A stretch of DNA of 64,000 nucleotides from Bugula neritina (Eukaryota; Bryozoa; Gymnolaemata; Cheilostomatida; Bugulidae). Each line of letters begins with the position of its first letter. Positions within the stretch are counted from its first letter, which is position 1. Position numbers and translations under genes: made by a program. Shown in pieces: positions 1-11,100 of this stretch. Under the pieces are notes generated by a model. That model worked only from the letters and a program-made list of their open reading frames with translations, had not been told where the DNA came from and did not search any database. The stretch spans positions 31,813,773 to 31,877,772 of the forward strand of contig OZ037766.1 of NCBI GenBank assembly GCA_964035545.1. Reading direction: 5' to 3'.

Positions 1-415
1 ATATCCTGTACTAGTATATCTACCTGTAAGTATATATCCTGTACTAATATATCTACCTGTAAGTATATATCCTGTACAAGTATATCTACCTGTAAGTATA
101 TATCCTGTACTAGTACATCTACCTGTAAGTATATATCCTGTACTAGTATATCTACCTGTAAGTATATATCCTGTACTAGTATATCTACCTGTAAGTATAT
201 ATCCTGTACTAGTATATCTACCTGTAAGTATATACCCTGTACTAGTATATCTACCTGTAAGTATATATCCTGTACTAGTATATCTACCTGTAAGTATATA
301 TCCTGTACTAGTATATCTACCTGTAAGTATATATCCTGTACTAGTATATCTACCTGTAAGTATATATCCTGTACAAGTAAGTCTACCTGTAAGTATATAT
401 CCTGTACTAGTATAT
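1..415 (-). repeat. 31-bp minisatellite, PANK4 intron 5
   Basis: About 13 tandem copies of a 31-bp unit, continuing off the left edge. Read in gene orientation every unit contains ACTTACAG|GTAGAT, an acceptor-like YAG followed directly by a donor-like GT. The next PANK4 exon is out of the window, so I cannot see whether the unit copies a real junction. Confidence 0.9.
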
Positions 416-3106
416 CTACCTTCAAGTCACCAGAGATAAAAACAAAAGTATTTAACAAGCGTTCAGATTGTTGTAAACTTAGACCAGAGTATAGAAAAGG
501 TTCTCTCTCCATCATGAGGACCAGTAAACTCCTTCAGTATTGAGTTATAGCTGTAATTTAGACATTGTTGTCATTCAACTATTTTGAACCAATATGAGCA
601 AATTTTAAAGTATTACATTTTTGTGGTTTCCAGCGGCAGCGAGTTTGATAAGGTCATCAAACTCGCTGACACCTGTCAGCAGCGAGCCGAGACCCCAGAA
701 TGTGCCGCCACCCATACTTGTACCGCTGACCCTGGAGTAGGAAGTCTCGGATTCAACCTGCAAAACAAGCAAACCGTTAGCAAACAGATACATGTGTCTG
801 TACACAATATGTATATAGTGACAGGACTAGCAGGTGTCTGTACACAACATGTATATAGTGACAGGACTAGCAGGTGTCTGTACACAACATGAATAGAGTG
901 ACAGGACTAGCAGGTGTCTGTACACAGCAGGTATAGAGTGTCAGTACTAGCAGGTGTCTGTACACAACATGTATAGAGTGACAGGACTAGCAGGTGTCTG
1001 TACACAATATGTATAGAGTGACAGGACTAGCTAGCCTTGAGTATGCTGACGCCGGAGCCAATGTTGACAAGCATGTAGGGGAAGATATCGGAAGCGCTGG
1101 GTAGAAACTTGTACTCGCTAGTGCCGGGCTGGGGCTTCTGCTGGTAGACAAATGACTCATCGGGAATACATCTGAGCAGGAAGTTACACCCCTTCACCAG
1201 GCAGTCCATCTCATCCTCTTTATCAATTCTGCAACATGTAAAGATATTTCTATTTATCAACAAATTTTCAAAACAGCACCTCTATAATTTGCTTCTACTT
1301 TCAGGTATTGAAAACTTATAAAACAGACAAGAAAATACATTTTGAGATAGTTCAATTCGCTGCAACTCGAAGGTATTCAAAAGTTCTAGCTTTTCACATT
1401 CGCCATCAACTAAACCTGACATGCAAGTTGCTGTAATTGACAGTCATGTATAGGATTTTAGAGGATATGTAGATCTTTCTTTCAGTTCAGCTGTCAATAT
1501 AAAGAGATAGTAATTCTCCTGCCACCAACGATCATGATGCTGCTTGACCATCCAGCAGAACACAACACGGGTCACGGCAGCACCTTCACCCCCTTTGCTC
1601 CCTCCACCCCCTCTACCCCCTATACTCCTTCCACCCCTGACAGCCACAAGTAACTGTAAAACTGCACAGCCCAGAAGTATAGACTTACTGGCACCCCAGT
1701 TTGCTTGTGATCAACTCTTTATACTTGAAAGCCCCTCCGCCCGTGATTTTCACCGTCTTTCCCATCAGTCTATCCGGCTGATGACGCAGAAGGTTCTGCT
1801 GCACGAAGTTGAGACAAGAACTGATATATTTCGTCTCAAACTTCACAAAGTTTAGCATCTCTACTTCTTTGTCAGTTTCTGTTATGTTATATATACTCTG
1901 TAACAAGCCAACAGCTAATATTAGTAAGCACTGAATAAGATAGTACTAACTAACAGTGGAAATTAGTAACAACTGACAATAGTGAGTATGGAGTGACTCA
2001 ATAACTGTTGAAATTAGTAAATACTGTGGTTATTACTTGAAACACAGCCCTCACTAGGAGACTAGGAGATAGCATTTACTTACTAACAGTATAGTTGTAT
2101 TTTAGCTCTAGTTCCTTTTCAATTACACATAGCTCAAGTATAGTCTGAGAGTCTGCTTAATGCAAAGTGAGCTAGGATTGTGAGGCTAGGATAAAGAGGC
2201 TAAGAGAGTTGGAATGAGATAGCTAGGGGTAAGATAACAGGGGGTGAGAAAGTAGGGGGATATGTGAACAGGGGGTGAGAGAGTAGGGGGATATGTGAAC
2301 AGGGGGTGAGAGAGTAGGGGGATATGTGAACAGGGGGTGAGAGAGTAGGAGGTAAGAGAACAGGGTGAGAGAGCAGGGGGATACGTGAACAGGGGGTGAG
2401 AGAGTAGAGGGTAAGAGAACAGGGGGTGAGAGAGTAGGGGGATACGTGAACAGGGGGTGAGAGAGTAGGGGGTGAGAGAACAGGGGGTGAGCGAGTAGGG
2501 GGATACGTGAACAGGGGGCTAAAAATGAGTGCAAGTAGAGATGGTTCACAGTCACTGCTATTTGACAAACTTTACAGCTTATGATGAAAAAATAACTTTC
2601 ACTTCAGAATTTTCTAGACATATATATTAAAAATATAGAGTATGAAGTACGAATTAAATTGCAATCCCAAAACATGTAACACCATGCTATGTACTACAAG
2701 CTTGTACTAACAAGCCCAGGCTAGATTGAAAGTTAAAGGTAAAGGCTACAGTTGGATAAAGGAAGTATTTTACAATATAAAAACTGCTCGTACTTGTGCA
2801 GCTGTACCCTCAGAAACCTTGGTAGACCTTTGCTTGCTCGTGGTACAATAAGCAAGTTTAGCGAGCGAACCACCTACAAGGAATCAAAGAAAAGAGAAAG
2901 TTAATATGACTTTGTTATTAAAATTGAGTGGTTTTATAATTTCAAGCAGTGATATAAATGAAGATGAATGAGTAGTACCGCAACTCACCAATGTCAAGGG
3001 CAAATCTCCGAGCTGTTTTGACATTTTGTAGTAAATCAGGCAGTTCCAGGGCTTTTGCGTATTCCGATGTTACATCACCAGCCGCCAGTGACTCATCAGA
3101 AGCCAT
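1..3106 (-). CDS. PANK4: PANK4-like pantothenate kinase family protein, 5' part (exons 1-5)
   Basis: Exons read on the minus strand: 3106-2989, 2873-2808, 1878-1689, 1228-1036, 757-617; the gene runs off the left edge. Phases join without a stop to give 236 residues. Start is the ATG at 3106 ([10 protein letters not shown]). Recognisable pantothenate kinase blocks in order: [13 protein letters not shown] (nucleotide-binding start), [57 protein letters not shown] and [18 protein letters not shown]. The [10 protein letters not shown] block and TFWGLG are typical of PANK4 rather than PANK1-3. In PANK4 proteins this domain is followed by a DUF89 phosphatase domain that would lie outside the window. 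Family role: CoA metabolism, as 4'-phosphopantetheine phosphatase in mammals. Intron 4 is a GC-AG intron. Exon 2/3 joining (donor at 2807) was chosen by phase and is the least certain junction. Confidence 0.88.
800..1034 (-). repeat. 40-bp minisatellite, PANK4 intron 4
   Basis: About six copies of a 40-bp unit (plus-strand core GTGTCTGTACACAACATG). It starts four to five bases inside the intron, directly behind the GC donor of exon 4 at 1035, so the intron is nearly all repeat up to base 800. Confidence 0.88.
1229..1688 (-). other. PANK4 intron 3 with purine/pyrimidine tract
   Basis: Intron of 460 bases between exons 3 and 4. Around 1585-1640 the plus strand is a long C/T-rich tract (CCCCTCTACCCCCTATACTC), so the transcript strand is G/A-rich there. 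No coding or RNA gene was seen in it. Confidence 0.6.
2217..2520 (-). repeat. 32-bp minisatellite, PANK4 intron 2
   Basis: About nine to ten copies of a roughly 32-bp unit (plus core GGGGGTGAGAGAGTAGGG). On the transcript strand the unit is pyrimidine-rich (CCCTACTCTCTCACCCC). It lies in mid-intron, about 340 bases from the acceptor of exon 3, so it does not copy a splice site. Confidence 0.88.
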
Positions 3107-5029
3107 TGTCTAGCCATACATGATAAATAAGTTGCAAGAAGCTAAGCTACTCAATATAGGTCATCCAGCATTCAAAGAATCACATTATCATTAAACCTTT
3201 TTTCAAGTGAGTGAAGGCAAATCAGCAGAGAGGCACACTGTTAGCAGTTTCTGACAGTTTGAAAAAAAGGACATAATCATGTTTCACTCTTAGTTACTGT
3301 AGATGCAGTTACTATCATAGCTACCACTAACATTAGTAGTTACAGTTACATGCTTACATTATATTTATAGTATATGTAACAGTTGATCATATAGTAATAT
3401 ACTTATAGTTCATATGCTAGAATTTATATTAAGTTCAACTTTAACAATTACAATATAAATATTATTAAAATTAATAATTATATTTATAGTAATTAAAACT
3501 AATGAATGGCGTTATTATTATTAAAGATTAGTTATAGTCATAATCAATAAATCATCATCATAATGATAATCATAATGCTTATATTTATAATATCTATTTC
3601 ATTTTATCAACAAAGTTTACTTCCAGTTCCACTTTTAGTCTTTTACAAACTCATGCTTATAGTAATAGTTACAGACTTACAGTTACTCTTATTCTTAGAG
3701 TGATTACTATTATCATACTGACACTGATAGGGTGAATTTTATTTTTTAGAATGTTCAATTGATACTCATAGTCATAGTCATACTGATACTCATACTCACT
3801 TACTGTTAAAGCGACAAAATTTAATGGCAATTATTAATATCGGCCTTAAATGCATGGCAGATAAGAGGTCATGCAACTTGATTTTCAACTACTTGTCCTG
3901 TGATTTTAAATAGATAATCATAATGATATGCATTGAAGTTTACATTTGGATTTTAATCGTTTGTTTGCAGCCACAGGATATTGGCGTTTGATTTTCACTT
4001 TGAAAGCGAAAGTACCAGGCGTATGACGCTTTGGGTGTATGTATGGGCGATTATCAGAGAGAACAAAACTCCTATTGTTTAAATTACTGCTGACCCGGTA
4101 TCTAAGTTATCTAATGTTTAAAATCTCTCTAACTTTTTGTGCTCAACATTTTCTTTATAATGAATGCTCTTTTGTTTTAGAGTACTTTCTTGCCTATACT
4201 TTTCTCTGCTATATCCTCAGTTATAACTTATAATGCTTTTGCATTATAATTTATAATAGTGTCAACAATCGAGTGTAAGTTTGCGATGCAGTGAATAAAT
4301 TGCTTGTAGACACACAAGAACGCAGCTGGGCCTTCATATGAAGAACAACAGCATTATAATTGAAATACGGTTTGCAATATTTTAGTGTATATAAACATGT
4401 AAATTTAATGTTTTATTTTAGAAATGCTGTTATGGTGTATTGTATTAAAATATAAGTTAAGCAAAATACAAAATAAGGAAGAGAATTAAATCTGCAATCA
4501 AGAGATGAAGTGTGCTAATGATATAGAAATAAGATACTAACAGTATAGAGTCCTTGCCATAATGTCATAACTAAAACCAATGTTCCAAGGTCAACTTGAG
4601 GTGAACTTGTAAAAAGCTAGCTAGCAGCACAACATTGCGAAAATGCAACTAAACAAAGGCTGGGCATGAGAAAGAAAAATCAACTAAATATTTCCCCATG
4701 TAGAAAAAACACATGTGGCTTGATGGGAGAGATATAGCCATGTTCAAATGTTATGATATAATTGTCCAAAGTCCAAATTACAACTTTCTTCTATAAATTA
4801 CAATAGTATCATAATTTTGTAGAGAAATGAAAATTGATTATTCTAATATGTACCTAAGATGGGATGGAGCAAACAGTCCCGATAAGATAGACACTATAAA
4901 TTTCAAATAACATTAAAACACTATAAATATTGGCACTAATTAAAATGTTTAACAAATGTTTGTGAGTTACAATAAGAACACATGTGAAGCCATGACAGTT
5001 CAATTTCAAAATAACGGAGAAATCTTAAT
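3107..5029. other. Intergenic: PANK4 upstream region and USP9X downstream region
   Basis: AT-rich with stretches of near-simple TTA/ATA sequence (3380-3800). It should contain the PANK4 promoter, since PANK4 starts at 3106 and the next gene ends at 5108. Short ORFs such as 4039-4233 have no recognisable domain or splice context. I saw no tRNA, TATA box or transposon I can defend. Confidence 0.6.
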
Positions 5030-5035
5030 TTTATT
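5030..5035 (-). terminator. poly(A) signal of the USP9X-like gene
   Basis: AATAAA on the minus strand (TTTATT on plus), 73 bases after the stop codon ending at 5108. Position is right for a 3' UTR end; use is inferred. Confidence 0.6.
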
Positions 5036-5107
5036 GTCGGCAATGAATAAGAATAGCTGCCGGTCTGCTAGTAGATATCTCCTAGAAGCCGCAGCGCTGC
5101 TGGATCT

Positions 5108-8100
5108 TCACTTCTCTACTTCAGTCTTTTTATCCAATACAGGTGAAGAGCTGGTATTCTCAGGAGAGCTACTGGCTGGTGATTTGTTAGTTGTCGTAGC
5201 AGTCACGCCCTCCCCAGCCACGCCCTCTCTAGCCACGCCCTCTCTAGCCACGCCCTCCCTAGGACTGTTATCTGCTAAGCTGGTAGAAGACTCAATATGG
5301 TGAGTATTGTCATTTTCTACGGAGTCGTCGTCCATATCATTGATAGATAGGTCTGCCCCTTCTCCATTATCCTACAACAGGTAACAGGATATGATGTATT
5401 GCAGTGCTCACGCAGGACACATAGCCCTGTCGATTTAGCAGCAAAGGGGCAGAAACCCTCTAAAGGCAGGATACCGTGACTAATGTCTAAACAACATTCT
5501 CAATTAACAGTAAAAGAGTTGAGCACAAACTCTAGAAAGGTGGTACATAGCAGACTGCAATGATATCTTCAGAGAACTAGCTAACGCCACAGACCTCTTC
5601 AGGGCACAGCTCCAAAGCTTTAGCCAGACACATCTTTGCACTCTGAGAACGCTCCAAAAAGTAGCCATTTGATGCTTCGTTTGACTGTACAGGCGGAGTC
5701 CAGTTGTTGTATGAATATTGGCTGCTGGCCCCACCATAGTTCCCTCTCTACCAATCAGATGACAGCTGACATCACATGTATTTCAGCAGCAACCAATTAC
5801 GTAAAAGATAATAGAGAATATTGTTAAGGAGTAGCCAATCAGATGCAATCAAACAAGGCATTTATAACGTAGCTGACATAGTTGATTAATTAAAATAGCA
5901 GTAGAATAGTAGAATAGTAATAGTATAGCAGTAGTATAGCAGTATATTAGCACTCACTCTCTCCATCTCTTCATTGAGCCACTCCACAGCTGTTATCCAC
6001 CTGTCCATCATATGACGTTCACTGTTGAGTAACTTGTTAGCCAGCTCACACCTATTATACCGTATATTCAACATGATTATACCGTATACTCAACATGATA
6101 ATACCGTATACTCAACATAATTATACCGTATGTACATATATATTACCTGGAGAAAAGATTGGTGAGCATTTTGATGCACTGATATGCTCTCTTCTGGTAA
6201 TTGCTCTTAGACTTAAGGATGATGTCAAACAGAGCCTCTTTGTCGTCGTTGAACCCCATGAGTGTGTTGATGATGCGGTTGGTCTGCCAACTGTCTTCCA
6301 GCAGCAGCAGCAGGAGCAGCAGGTCGAGGTACGGCCTCATCTCGTACGTGTAGATGTACGTCACCTGCCAGAGTAGCTCACTGAGCAGCTCGGCGCTGAA
6401 CTTGGCATTCTCGTAGCTGAGGTAGAGCAGCAGCTGTTTGGTGTCCTCCTGCGCCACGTTCTCCTCCACAATCTTCTTGATGAACGCGCGGTTCTTAAAG
6501 AGCAGAGCGGAGACGTTGGACTGGAGAGGGTAGAGCTGCTGGTTAGCAATTGCGTACGGGTTGGGTGCCATCGGCTGACCCTCCTAACAACAGGAATCAC
6601 TCGCTTATATGTGAATCACATGACATACGCAGAAATACTGCCAATAATAACAATTTTCTTGTATGAGTTTATGTGAGAACACAATGTGAGACTCATGCTA
6701 CAGGATAACATGGTAGGGTGGGGGAAGTGAGGTACGCGTACCTGTGTTTTACACTCAGAGGAGAGATCACAGCACCTGACCAGCACCGACACAACAGAGA
6801 AAAGCTTCACCAACTCCGCATACTGGTACTTGATGGATGGGCCGGGCCCGTCGTCTATAGATACTTGTATGAAGGTTCCCAGCACGTTCAGGGACAGGAG
6901 TTGTCTTCTCTGTAAGTAGTATATATACTCCAGCATAAGGGCAGACAACTTCACTTAGTCATGCTATACTGAAAGATAGACCATATCAACTAGGCTGACA
7001 ACACACATTAGTTGCTGGTATACAAGATGTACTTCTACAGAGTCTGTAAGAAGACATGAAGAGAGTGAGTGAGTCATACCTCCTCCGCGCCCAAGTTGGC
7101 GTACATGAGGAAGAGGTGGAAATACTGAGCAATATGGCGGCCATGTTCCGGCACTTCTTTTCGAAGAAGAGCTAAGACTGCCATGATGAGGTGGTCACTC
7201 AGTCCTTTCCCGTGTTCACTGATGTCAGTGTCCCCTGGGAAAACAATTTACATGAGTTAGTAGAGGAGACAACTACAATACTAGTAATATTGAGTAGAGG
7301 AGACAACTACAACACTAGTTATACTGAGTAGAGGAGACAACTACAATACTAGTAATATTGAGTAGAGGAGACAACTACAACACTAGTTATACTGAGTAGA
7401 GGAGACAACTACAATACTAGTAATATTGAGTAGAGGAGACAACTACAACACTAGTTATACTGAGTAGAGGAGACAACTACAACACTAGTTATACTGAGTA
7501 GAGGAGACAACTACAACACTAGTTATACTGAGTAGAGGAGACAACTACAACACTAGTTATACTGAGTAGAGGAGACAACTGATAGTAAAAACTTGATACT
7601 GATTTTATGGCCATGAAAACATACCATAGAGGTTAAGGTTAGGGGGTGGAGAACAAGCCCCGTCTCCTTTAGATATGTGGGCTAGTAAGGCTATGATCTT
7701 AGCAAATGTGACTCGAACCTGCAATGAGAAAAATAGTACTTTACCACAACTATCACTAGAGTACTGTGTGTGAATTGTCAGCTGGTGTAATGGGGCAAAA
7801 TTTTCCATAAAAAATAAATTTAAACCCAACTTATTTTCATCTGCATTGAAAACAAATTAAATTTCAAGTGAACAAGATAAAATAGTCTGCCACACACAGT
7901 GCACTATGCTATATAATAAAATGTAATACAAGTGTGTACATAGCTTGAAGTTGTAACTTTGTGTGTTTATAGGTCATACCTCGGAACTTGTTGATTCGAG
8001 CAAATATTCTGAAAATCTCTGAGGATGAGAGAAGAGAACGTTCTTGGCAAACCAACTACGAATTTTATCACTAGTCCTGAAGTGATTACTGAGTATTTCG

Positions 8101-11100
8101 TACCACTCAGATGCAGGACCTCTGTAATATCGTAATATATTACATTATATTATAATATTAAAATAGTATATTATATTGCTGTATAATATAATAACATATT
8201 ACAAAGTAACATAGACCAGTGAACATTGGTCTAGACTCTAGTGTAACATGACATGTCAGGTGTTACCTCAACGTTTTCTTAGTATGAAATCCAACAGAGA
8301 AGAGAAACTCAGACGCCAGACGCACACTGATGAAGGCTAAATGTACGAGGTGCTCAGGCTAAAACATTCACAATGTACTATATTTAACAATATAAGGTAT
8401 ATATGGTATATGGTATGAACACACTGCATAAGGTATATATGGTATATAGTATGAACACACTGCATAAGGTATATATAGTATATAGTATGAAGACACTGTA
8501 TAAGGTATATATGGTATATAGTATGAACACACTGCATAGGATACAATATAGTAGGAGCAGAAGACTCACCATATCACTATAACTTTGGTGCTGCTGTATA
8601 TAGTCTATCACAGCCGGTATATTACAGTTTATCAACTTCTTCATGAACTGGAAATGCTCCGGACAAAACCTGTTCTTATTATGCAGGAAGTCCAGGTTCT
8701 GCTTTCGGACAATTCTCTCGATGGCTACGGGAATTGTGGGCGCCTCCTTCTTATTGGCTGTAAACAACGCATGACTCATCACAGCACGACTCAGCACAAA
8801 AGCACACTAAATATTTGTTGATGAATATAAGCATATAGACTTCTATATAAGAAATAGAAGCGTACATGAAACTAATACTGACAATGTTCTAAGAATGCCC
8901 ATTCAGTAACTATAAATTTTATATAAGAAAAAAAAGTGTCAATAAACATACAGGCTTCTCAAGAGAATGAGCAGTATTGTATATATACGAGGTAGGGTTA
9001 CCTTAACATATGCATGATGCATACCTAAGACCTATCAAACTGCACATTATTCAACTCATAAAATGTTTTACAGATAAATTCACACTAAGAGCCTTTTACC
9101 CCTCCCCACCCCGTCACACTGTTGCAAAGTATCTTCTCACAACTCGTTGAAAAGAATAAGGATACTAATGGCCAATTTACAATAAGAAAGAGAAACCACA
9201 GCAAATTAACTATAACATGGGGTTTATGTAATCCCCAAAGGAAATGGTAGAGGTGTGAGAGTTACCCAAGTATAGCTCGTCAATGCCCTTAGAGATGTCA
9301 TCAACGCTTTTCTCCTTCTCTACAGAATCATCTCGCCCGCCTTCCTTATCAGTTTCCGTGCTGGGAATTCTCTCGTAGATGAGGATGTATGCATTCCACC
9401 ACCTCTTCTGGCGTCTGTACGACATTCTAAAAAGAGAGGAATGGACGGCGTATTTACTTCTAGTAGTGAGATAGTACATACCAGTAGATAGCAGAATGAC
9501 ATACTCATATACATGCTCACCTTTTCAACATGTGGTCAAACACTTCTCCCGTGTACTCCCCGCCAAAACACTCCTTCTTCAACTCCTCGTCGTCGTCCAT
9601 TCTGCATTCCGAGACATCCCCGTCATCAAAACGATACCACCTGCTCACACAACAGGAAGTGTGTCACACAACAGGAAGTATGTCACACAACAGGAAGTGT
9701 GTCACACAATAGTAAGTGTGTCACACAATAGTAAGTGTGTCACACAACAGGAAGTGTGTCACACAAGAGTAAGTGTGTCACACAGGAGTAAGTATGTCAC
9801 ACAAGAACCAGAATATTTCCCAAGATAACATTGGTCATATCATTTTCTTGACAAATAACACTCCCAGATTATACTGAAATATAATATATCAATATATAAC
9901 ATACTAGAAGACACTCTTACTTGGTGCAGTCTGGAGAGGAGGGATCTGAATGTTTGATGAAGGAGTAATAGTGACCTCCACTAGCCTGACCACTGTGCAC
10001 TACGATGCCGGTCAGTTGGTACTGGGTCTCTTGGGCAGCGTACGACTTCTCTTCATCGTCCACCCACTTCTCCCCTGTGACACACAACTACCTGTCTACA
10101 CCACTGATACACTACCTGTCTACACCACTGATACACTACCTGTCTACACCACTGATACACTACCTGTCTACACCACTAATACACTACCTGTATATAACAC
10201 TGATACACTACCTGTATATAACACTGATACCTGTATATAACACTGATACACTACCTGTATATAACACTGATACACTACCTGTATATAACACTGATACACT
10301 ACCTGTTTATAACACTGATACACTACCTGTATATAACACTGATACACTACCTGTATATAACACTCATACACTACCTGTATATAACACTCATACACTACCT
10401 GTATATAACACTGATACACTACCTGTATATAACACTCATACACTACCTGTATATAACACTGATACACTACCTGTATATAACACTGATACACTACCTGTAT
10501 ATAACACTGATACACTACCTGTATATAACACTGATACACTACCTGTATATAACACTCATACACTACCTGTATATAACACTGATACACTACCTGTATATAA
10601 CACTGATACACTACCTGTATATAACACTGATACACTACCTGTATATAACACTGATACACTACCTGTATATAACACTGATACACTACCTGTATATAACACT
10701 CATACACTACCTGTATATAACACTCATACACTACCTGTATATAACACTCATACACTACCTGTATATAACACAAGGTAACATGTTTGTGATGTCATCTATT
10801 AACCTACCTTCCATCTTGGCTAGACCGTATACAGTGTACGGCTCCATGTCTATCTGCCTGGGAAACTCAAAGTAATCATTAAACTTTATGGGGCACTCCC
10901 TCTCCCAGTCGTAGTCAAATCTTTTCAGTTGTATAGCTAGGATCTTGGGCAATTTCTTGACACACATACGCTTGACAGTGTCGACCTAATGTGAGAGAAG
11001 CAGTAATATTATATACATAGTAATATTATATACATAGTAATACTACAGACATAGTAATATTATATACATAGTAATAATATTATATACATAGTAATATTAT

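Larger units (their letters stand above)
5108..8757 (-). other. USP9X: USP9X exons 38-47: C-terminal scaffold and tail (residues about 2000-2594)
   Basis: Exons: 8757-8570, 8358-8267, 8121-7980, 7718-7625, 7234-7080, 6909-6742, 6583-6147, 6051-5958, 5747-5595, 5371-5108. Conserved blocks: [17 protein letters not shown] (38), [18 protein letters not shown] (40), [15 protein letters not shown] (42), [20 protein letters not shown] (43), [20 protein letters not shown] and EDSWQTNRI (44), [20 protein letters not shown] (46). Exon 44 is the longest (437 bases). Exon 47 encodes an acidic tail followed by a 15-bp coding minisatellite giving four REGVA-like repeats (5203-5262), then a Ser/Pro-rich end. 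Confidence 0.93.

Noticed and set aside
1-415. CRISPR-like array
   Set aside because: Direct tandem minisatellite without unique spacers, in an animal intron. The same applies to all other arrays here.
2200-2568. Ser/Pro/Leu-rich open frames on the minus strand
   Set aside because: Reading of the PANK4 intron 2 minisatellite; no splice or codon evidence.
10005-10778. Long open frames (257 codons plus strand, 201 codons minus strand) made of [16 protein letters not shown]-type repeats
   Set aside because: They are the 24-bp intron 34 array read through; the period is divisible by three, so any stop-free unit gives a long frame. Exons 34 and 35 of USP9X flank it with good splice sites.
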